Of a DNA stretch of 64,000 nucleotides, positions 59,222 to 64,000 are shown in pieces. The position numbers and the translations under genes are program-made. Below the pieces are notes generated by a model. That model saw only the letters and a list, made by a program, of their open reading frames with translations. It ran no database searches and was not told the DNA's origin. This stretch comes from HKST-UBA85 sp035654775 (GTDB lineage Bacteria > Bacteroidota > Bacteroidia > Flavobacteriales > Flavobacteriaceae). The stretch lies in NCBI GenBank assembly GCA_035654775.1, contig DASRWB010000066.1, positions 1-64,000 of the forward strand. The letters run 5' to 3'. The stretch's first letter is position 1, and each line of letters starts with the position of its first letter.

Positions 59222-60190
59222 ATGTATATAGAACAAGCATTTAGAGTATTAAACGATTGGTGGAGATACATTTTGGGAGTGTTAGTTGCCATCATTGGAG
59301 TTGGAATTTTTTCTGTACCGCATGGCTTGGCAGTTGCCTTAAAACAAATGAGTGGAGAAATAGATTTAGACAAAATGCAGGACGTAAATTATATTATGGG
59401 ACTTTTTGAACCTAACTTGAATTTAATGTTTATGCTTTTGCCTTTTGCCGGAGGTTTACTTGCCTTATTTTTAGCAGTTAAGCTACTTCATAATCAAACA
59501 ATTACACAACTAACTACGGCTCGAAAAAAAATAGACTGGAAACGTTTTTGGTTTGCCTTCTGGCTATGGGGAATTGTATCTTCAGGACTTATTTTGCTGG
59601 ATTACACTATGGCTCCCGAAGGATATGAACTTAATTTTAACCTAAAACCCTTTTTAATACTTTGCATAGTTGCTATTATTTTAGTGCCATTACAAACAAG
59701 TTTTGAAGAATATTTATTTAGAGGGTATTTAATGCAAGGTTTGGGTGTATTAGTAAAAAACAGATGGTTTCCACTCGTTTTAACATCAATTGTCTTTGGA
59801 ATGCTACATATTGCCAATCCCGAGGTGGATGTAATGGGGAATCAGATTATGATTTTTTACATAGGTACCGGTTTATTTTTGGGTATTCTAACACTTATGG
59901 ATGAAGGTTTAGAGCTTGCTTTAGGATTTCATTTTGCGAATAACTTATTTACCGCTTTACTGGTTACTGCAGATTGGACAGCCTTTCAAACCCATTCCAT
60001 ACTTAAGGATATAACCAATCCCGCCGAAGCCGGAATGAAAGATATTTTGATTCCTGTTTTTATGCTTTTTCCTTTACTGCTGTTTATTTTTTCGAAAAAG
60101 TACCAATGGACAGACTGGAAAGGCAAACTTCTTGGTCCTGTTGAAAAACCGATTGAAAATGAAGGTAACAACATTATAAATACACTTTAA
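59222..60190 (+). CDS. CPBP family intramembrane glutamic endopeptidase
   Basis: A membrane protein of 322 residues with about eight hydrophobic segments. The CPBP (Abi/Rce1) motifs are present: EEYLFRGYLMQGL with Glu162, Glu163 and Arg167; then SIVFGMLHIANPE (FxxxH) and LGFHFANNLF (HxxxN). Members cleave peptide bonds within or near membranes (CAAX-type processing, bacteriocin immunity, regulated proteolysis). The substrate is unknown. It sits tightly between menC (3 bases) and menE (1 base), so is co-translated with menaquinone enzymes. Confidence 0.9.
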   Translation: MYIEQAFRVLNDWWRYILGVLVAIIGVGIFSVPHGLAVALKQMSGEIDLDKMQDVNYIMGLFEPNLNLMFMLLPFAGGLLALFLAVKLLHNQTITQLTTARKKIDWKRFWFAFWLWGIVSSGLILLDYTMAPEGYELNFNLKPFLILCIVAIILVPLQTSFEEYLFRGYLMQGLGVLVKNRWFPLVLTSIVFGMLHIANPEVDVMGNQIMIFYIGTGLFLGILTLMDEGLELALGFHFANNLFTALLVTADWTAFQTHSILKDITNPAEAGMKDILIPVFMLFPLLLFIFSKKYQWTDWKGKLLGPVEKPIENEGNNIINTL

Positions 60191-60191
60191 C

Positions 60192-61277
60192 ATGCATCCA
60201 ACATTTGATAAAGTACATTTAAAATTTAAACTTAACGGAAGCTATTTTTCACATGAAGATTTAAAAGAAGTAGCCTATAGTTTAGTCAAAGAAGGTCAGA
60301 TTTATGAAAGACAAATGGGCCATTTTTTGCTCGATTGGTTGGATGATAAAGACTATATAGAAGTACATACATCAGGTTCCACGGGTGCTCCAAAAATCAT
60401 TCGCCATGCCAAACAAGCAATGGTAAATTCAGCAATAGCTACCGGTAATTTTTTTAATCTGAATCCCGGTAATACAGCATTAAGTTGTTTGCCTTGTACC
60501 TATATTGCCGGTAAAATGATGATGGTACGTGCTATTATTTTAGGCCTAGAGTTAGATGTGGTTACACCAAGCTTAAAACCGCAATTTAATACCCAAAAAA
60601 GATATGATTTTTGCGCTATGATTCCGCTACAGCTACAAAACTCCTTAGGTACAATTAAAAATATAAGAATCTGTATTGTAGGTGGTGCAAAAGTGAATCA
60701 AAATTTAATAGACCAAATTCAAAACAAACTTGTGCGTATCTATGAAACCTTCGGGATGACAGAAACCATAACCCACTTTGCATTAAAACCCTTAAACCAC
60801 ACTGAGAAGGCTAATTCTGTATATTTCAAAACTTTGCCTTCAGTTACCGTTGCTAAGGATGACAGAGATTGTTTGGTAGTGAAAATACCTTATCTATACG
60901 AAAATCCCCTGGTGACAAACGATGTGGTAGCGATACATTCAGATACTGAATTTTCCTGGATAGGCCGTTATGACAATATTATAAATTCGGGAGGAATAAA
61001 AGTACATCCGGAGCAACTGGAAACTAAGCTTCAAAAGAAAATGTCAAATCGATTTATCATTACTTCTGTGCCGGACGAAGAGTTTCAAGAAAAAATAGTT
61101 TTGCTTATTGAAGGGGAAAAAGAACCTGTGGAGGATTCAGTATTTAAAAATCTAAAACCTTTTGAAAGACCCAAAGAAATCTACTTTCTGCCTGCTTTTG
61201 TCGAAACAAAGTCAGGGAAGGTTAACCGAACGGAAACGCTGAACGCCTTTAAAAAGACAAGCTCTTTAATTCAGTAA
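60192..61277 (+). CDS. menE: o-Succinylbenzoate-CoA ligase (short form)
   Basis: An adenylate-forming enzyme of 361 residues activating o-succinylbenzoate with ATP and CoA. The P-loop TSGSTGAPK is at 60-68, earlier than usual because most of the N-terminal subdomain of the roughly 450-490-residue family is missing. Later motifs are present: ICIVGGAKV, YETFGMTETITHFA, IGRYDNIINSGGIKVHPEQLE and the C-terminal catalytic Lys in SGKVNRTE. The short form, common in flavobacteria by my recollection, seems complete for catalysis. It starts one base after the CPBP gene and ends convergent with doxX. Confidence 0.92.
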   Translation: MHPTFDKVHLKFKLNGSYFSHEDLKEVAYSLVKEGQIYERQMGHFLLDWLDDKDYIEVHTSGSTGAPKIIRHAKQAMVNSAIATGNFFNLNPGNTALSCLPCTYIAGKMMMVRAIILGLELDVVTPSLKPQFNTQKRYDFCAMIPLQLQNSLGTIKNIRICIVGGAKVNQNLIDQIQNKLVRIYETFGMTETITHFALKPLNHTEKANSVYFKTLPSVTVAKDDRDCLVVKIPYLYENPLVTNDVVAIHSDTEFSWIGRYDNIINSGGIKVHPEQLETKLQKKMSNRFIITSVPDEEFQEKIVLLIEGEKEPVEDSVFKNLKPFERPKEIYFLPAFVETKSGKVNRTETLNAFKKTSSLIQ

Positions 61278-61287
61278 AGCCGGATTG

Positions 61288-61710
61288 CTACTTTTGCATT
61301 TTAAAATAATAATCGCAGGAGTGTTTTCCTGAACCATAAAAAAGGAAAAACACACATACAAGTAAAGTAACACTAGCCATAAGTAAATTTGCAGAGTTCA
61401 TTTCTCCAACAAAATTTATCAGTATAGCACCGAGTAAAATAGGCAATTGTGCAACAACAGCCCAACGCGTCAGCAGGCCAAAAGCTATTAAAATTCCACC
61501 AATAAAATGTGCCGGAGCAACATAATGTACCGTAATCATGCCGCCGGCCATGTTTTGAATAGGTGAGAAGAGATCAATTAGAATTTGACTGTTTGCCATA
61601 AAATTAATGCCCTTGGCAAATAAAAAAGTACCAAGTGCAATGCGCAATATATCCAAAGGTAAATAGGTGTGGGCATTGGCCCACTTGTTAAGCGATTTTA
61701 TTGTACCCAT
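61288..61710 (-). CDS. DoxX family membrane protein
   Basis: A small membrane protein of 140 residues from the ATG at 61710 (MGTIKSLNKWANAH); a TTG at 61749 would extend it by 13 residues without apparent need. Four TM segments: LDILRIALGTFLFAKGINFM, AGGMITVHYVAPAHFIGGILIAFG (core HFIGGILIAFG), WAVVAQLPILLGAILINFV and LLMASVTLLVCVFFLFYG. It matches DoxX/DoxD-type proteins, which include quinol oxidase subunits and stress-linked membrane proteins. The function here is unknown. It converges with menE, 10 bases away. Confidence 0.85.
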   Translation of the reverse strand: MGTIKSLNKWANAHTYLPLDILRIALGTFLFAKGINFMANSQILIDLFSPIQNMAGGMITVHYVAPAHFIGGILIAFGLLTRWAVVAQLPILLGAILINFVGEMNSANLLMASVTLLVCVFFLFYGSGKHSCDYYFKMQK

Positions 61711-61836
61711 GATTTCTAATGTTTTGAAAATTATATCATTAAGATACAAAAAAATATGGAATAATTAATTTTTAACATTAACTGCTATTATGAAAAGCAA
61801 GTTAACAAGCAAAGCGAATGTAGGATTTTTAAAATT

Positions 61837-63465
61837 TTACACCTGTAAAATACCTAAATTAAACTTTTTCTCAATAGGAGCGTGGTTGGCAGCTTCTATT
61901 CCCATACTTATCCAGGTTCGTGTATCCAGTGGATTTATTATAGCATCTGTCCACATTCTAGAGGCAGCATAATAGGGCGATACCTGATTGTCATAACGCG
62001 ATTTTATTTTAGTAAAAAGTTCTTCTTCTTTTTTTGCGGTAATTTTTTCACCTTGCTTTTCTAAGGAAGCTTTTTCAATTTGTAATAGTACTTTGGCCGC
62101 ACTATTTCCACTCATAACAGCCAACTCGGCACTTGGCCAAGAAACAATAAGTCTGGGATCATAGGCTTTTCCGCACATGGCATAATTGCCGGCACCGTAA
62201 CTGTTACCGATAATTACAGTAAATTTTGGAACCACAGAATTACTTACGGCATTTACCATTTTTGCACCGTCTTTTATTATTCCACCGTGTTCACTCTTAC
62301 TGCCAACCATAAATCCGGTAACATCCTGAAGAAAGACTAGCGGAATTTTTTTCTGGTTGCAATTGGCTATAAAACGAGTTGCTTTATCAGCACTATCACT
62401 GTAAATCACTCCGCCAAACTGCATTTCTCCTTTCTTTGTTTTTACAACTTTTCGTTGATTGGCAACAATGCCTATAGCCCAGCCATCTATTCTGGCATAA
62501 CAGGTAATTAAGGTTTTTCCGTATCCGGCTTTGTATTCTTCAAACTCACTGTTGTCAACCAATCGCTTTATAATTTCATACATATCGTATTGATCGGCTC
62601 TGGATTTTGGAAGTATTCCAAAAATATCCTCCGGATTTTCTGTAGGTTTTGATGTTTTAATTCGGTTGAATCCAGCTTTATCAAAATCGCCTATTTTGTC
62701 CACAATGTTTTTTATAGTGTCTAAAGCATCTTTGTCGTCTTTTGCTTTATAATCGGTAACTCCTGAAATTTCACAGTGCGTGGTTGCACCACCTAATGTT
62801 TCGTTATCAATGCTTTCGCCTATAGCGGCTTTTACCAAGTAGCTGCCGGCGAGAAAAATGCTTCCGGTTTTGTCGACTATTAAGGCTTCGTCACTCATGA
62901 TTGGCAAATAAGCCCCACCGGCTACACAACTGCCCATCACCGCAGCTATTTGAGTAATTCCCATACTGCTCATTACCGCATTGTTCCTGAAAATGCGTCC
63001 AAAATGTTCTTTATCCGGAAAAATTTCGTCTTGCATAGGAAGATACACTCCTGCAGAATCCACTAAGTAAATTATAGGCAGTTTGTTTTCTATGGCAATT
63101 TCCTGTGCACGTAAATTCTTTTTTCCGGTTATCGGAAACCAAGCACCCGCTTTTACGGTAGCGTCATTTGCTACAACTATACACTGTTTTCCTTTGATAT
63201 ATCCTATTTTTACAACAACTCCACCCGAAGGGCAGCCGCCGTGAGCTTCGTACATACCTTCACCGGCAAAAGCGCCAATTTCCAGCGTAGGCTTACCCGA
63301 ATCTAATAAATATGAAATGCGTTCTCTAGCCGTTAGCTTATTTTGTTTGTGAAGCTTTTCTATACGAGTTTTTCCACCGCCTAACTTTACTTCTGCTAGT
63401 TTTTTGGATAATGCTGATACCAATAGCTTGTTGTGATCTTCGTTTTTGTTGAAGGTAATGTCCAT
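61837..63465 (-). CDS. Acyl-CoA carboxylase beta (carboxyltransferase) subunit
   Basis: Transfers the carboxyl group from carboxybiotin to an acyl-CoA. It has 542 residues with N- and C-terminal crotonase-like halves: KLTARERISYLLD, GGCPSGGVVVKIGYIKG, VDSAGVYLPMQDEIFPDKEHFGRIF (core SAGVYLPMQDEIFPD), then FLQDVTGFMVGSKSE, IIGNSYGAGNYAMCGKAYDP and ASRMWTDAIINPLDTRTWI. The SAGVYLPMQDEIFPD and terminal DPLDTR-like blocks favour methylcrotonyl-CoA carboxylase (leucine degradation) over propionyl-CoA carboxylase. No biotin carboxylase subunit gene is in the window. It is divergent from the FMN reductase gene. Confidence 0.92.
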   Translation of the reverse strand: MDITFNKNEDHNKLLVSALSKKLAEVKLGGGKTRIEKLHKQNKLTARERISYLLDSGKPTLEIGAFAGEGMYEAHGGCPSGGVVVKIGYIKGKQCIVVANDATVKAGAWFPITGKKNLRAQEIAIENKLPIIYLVDSAGVYLPMQDEIFPDKEHFGRIFRNNAVMSSMGITQIAAVMGSCVAGGAYLPIMSDEALIVDKTGSIFLAGSYLVKAAIGESIDNETLGGATTHCEISGVTDYKAKDDKDALDTIKNIVDKIGDFDKAGFNRIKTSKPTENPEDIFGILPKSRADQYDMYEIIKRLVDNSEFEEYKAGYGKTLITCYARIDGWAIGIVANQRKVVKTKKGEMQFGGVIYSDSADKATRFIANCNQKKIPLVFLQDVTGFMVGSKSEHGGIIKDGAKMVNAVSNSVVPKFTVIIGNSYGAGNYAMCGKAYDPRLIVSWPSAELAVMSGNSAAKVLLQIEKASLEKQGEKITAKKEEELFTKIKSRYDNQVSPYYAASRMWTDAIINPLDTRTWISMGIEAANHAPIEKKFNLGILQV

Positions 63466-63563
63466 GTAAAAATAGTTTTAGGCTAAAATACAAAAGTTTA
63501 AACTTATTTTTTTATCAATTTTTTAGATAATAATTACATAAATATTACATGGAAATATATTCC

Positions 63564-63594
63564 TTGGAAAATAATTTTTTTTATTGTATCTTTG
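63564..63594 (+). promoter_or_regulatory. Bacteroidota-type promoter of the FMN reductase gene
   Basis: TTG (63564-63566), 20 bases, TATCTTTG (63587-63594), with the ATG 24 bases downstream. Both elements match the flavobacterial consensus. Confidence 0.75.
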
Positions 63595-63617
63595 TTCAAA
63601 AATATAGCATACCCTTT

Positions 63618-64000
63618 ATGAAAAAAATAGTAGCCTTTGCCGGAAGTAACAGTAAAAACTCTATAAACAAGAAATTGGTCATCTATACCTCAAGTCTTAT
63701 TGAAGAATGTGAGGTTAACCTTCTGGACTTAAATAATTTTGAATTGCCCGTATTTAGTGTTGATATTGAATCGGAATACGGTATACCGGAAAATGCACAT
63801 AATTTTTTAACCTATCTTAAAGCGTCTGATGGCATACTAGTTTCTCTGGCCGAACACAATGGCGCCTATACAGCAGCATTTAAAAATATTTTTGACTGGA
63901 TGTCCCGAATAGAATCCAAAACCTTTTTTAATAAACCCATGTTGCTTATGGCTACTTCAACAGGCAGTCGAGGCGGAAAATCAGTGTTATCCATTGCGCA
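63618..64000 (+). CDS. NADPH-dependent FMN reductase family protein (right-truncated)
   Basis: The first 127 residues of a flavodoxin-fold protein cut by the window edge. The N terminus IVAFAGSNSKNSINKKLV is the FMN-phosphate loop (GSxxxxSxN); VNLLDLNNFELPVF, ASDGILVSLAEHNGAYTAAFKN (isoalloxazine loop, cf. PEYNxS/G) and KPMLLMATSTGSRGG follow in family order. Members reduce FMN, quinones or azo compounds with NAD(P)H. No stop is reached. The two-box promoter upstream fixes the ATG at 63618. Confidence 0.88.
   Translation, partial: MKKIVAFAGSNSKNSINKKLVIYTSSLIEECEVNLLDLNNFELPVFSVDIESEYGIPENAHNFLTYLKASDGILVSLAEHNGAYTAAFKNIFDWMSRIESKTFFNKPMLLMATSTGSRGGKSVLSIA

Noticed and set aside
59222..60190. 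CPBP/Abi gene as part of a phage-defence (abortive infection) system
   Set aside because: It is fused by spacing into the menaquinone operon and no toxin, nuclease or other defence gene is near.
61790..61972. 60-residue plus-strand frame opposite the carboxylase gene, preceded by ACTGCTATTA
   Set aside because: Most of it is antisense to the conserved carboxylase C terminus; the leader similarity alone is too weak to call a gene.

Overview
This AT-rich window comes from a member of the Bacteroidota, very probably a Flavobacteriaceae (class Flavobacteriia). The evidence is: several secreted proteins with the C-terminal type IX secretion (T9SS) sorting domain; Bacteroidota-type promoters (TAnnTTTG boxes, some with an upstream TTG/TTTG); starts that mostly lack a Shine-Dalgarno sequence; and a complete-looking run of menaquinone genes in a flavobacterial arrangement. 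I see no rRNA, tRNA, CRISPR array, insertion sequence, phage or plasmid gene. Most of the window is chromosomal housekeeping DNA with two patches of secreted accessory proteins. Layout: 0-3.6 kb holds the 3' end of an unknown gene, two T9SS cargo genes (an ELWxSDGT-repeat protein and a MopE/thrombospondin-type calcium-repeat protein) and, between them, a vestigial T9SS tail. A lipoprotein with a possible copper-site pattern follows. From 4.7 to 11.8 kb a minus-strand series reads tpx, dgkA, ftsK, lolA, lptF/G-type permease, ribB, linking peroxide defence, envelope lipid recycling, chromosome segregation, lipoprotein/LPS traffic and riboflavin synthesis. 12-15 kb adds katG and a 2-Cys peroxiredoxin, so three peroxide-scavenging enzymes are close together. 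15-21 kb holds nhaC, a YdjM-like membrane hydrolase, a gamma-family PLP sulfur amino acid enzyme divergent from an Lrp regulator, and lpd. From 21 to 30 kb, all on the plus strand: pabB (TTG start), tilS, dsbD, ade, a YifB/ComM AAA ATPase and a DUF2891 lipoprotein. 30.2-32.3 kb is a tight three-gene membrane cassette ending in a histidine kinase with no response regulator. 32.3-38 kb: rluA-type synthase, panB, an NTF2-like protein, sdaA and dnaK. From 38.3 to 46.9 kb lies a surface-protein island of four T9SS cargo genes, including a VWA protein. Two of them share an unnamed 'RxWGW' domain, one carries a recent 186-bp duplication, and their intergenic regions are rich in palindromes and repeats. 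47-49.2 kb holds a nitronate monooxygenase-like protein and a coupled esterase/acetyltransferase pair. From 49.3 to 61.3 kb the menaquinone genes run menI-like, menF, menD, cvfB, menB, menA, then (after a UPF0173 hydrolase, a coiled-coil protein, a sterol desaturase-like enzyme on the other strand and a DUF2490 protein) menC, a CPBP protease and menE. Chorismate to demethylmenaquinone is therefore covered here except for MenH; MenG is also not seen. The window ends with a DoxX protein, an acyl-CoA carboxylase beta subunit and the start of an FMN reductase gene. The most interesting items are the RibB protein whose RibA half has lost its zinc cysteines, the T9SS-tail remnant, the shared domain and repeats of the cargo island, the palindrome plus sigma54-like element before dnaK, and the histidine kinase cassette. 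I found no convincing evidence for a wholly new defence or mobile system.
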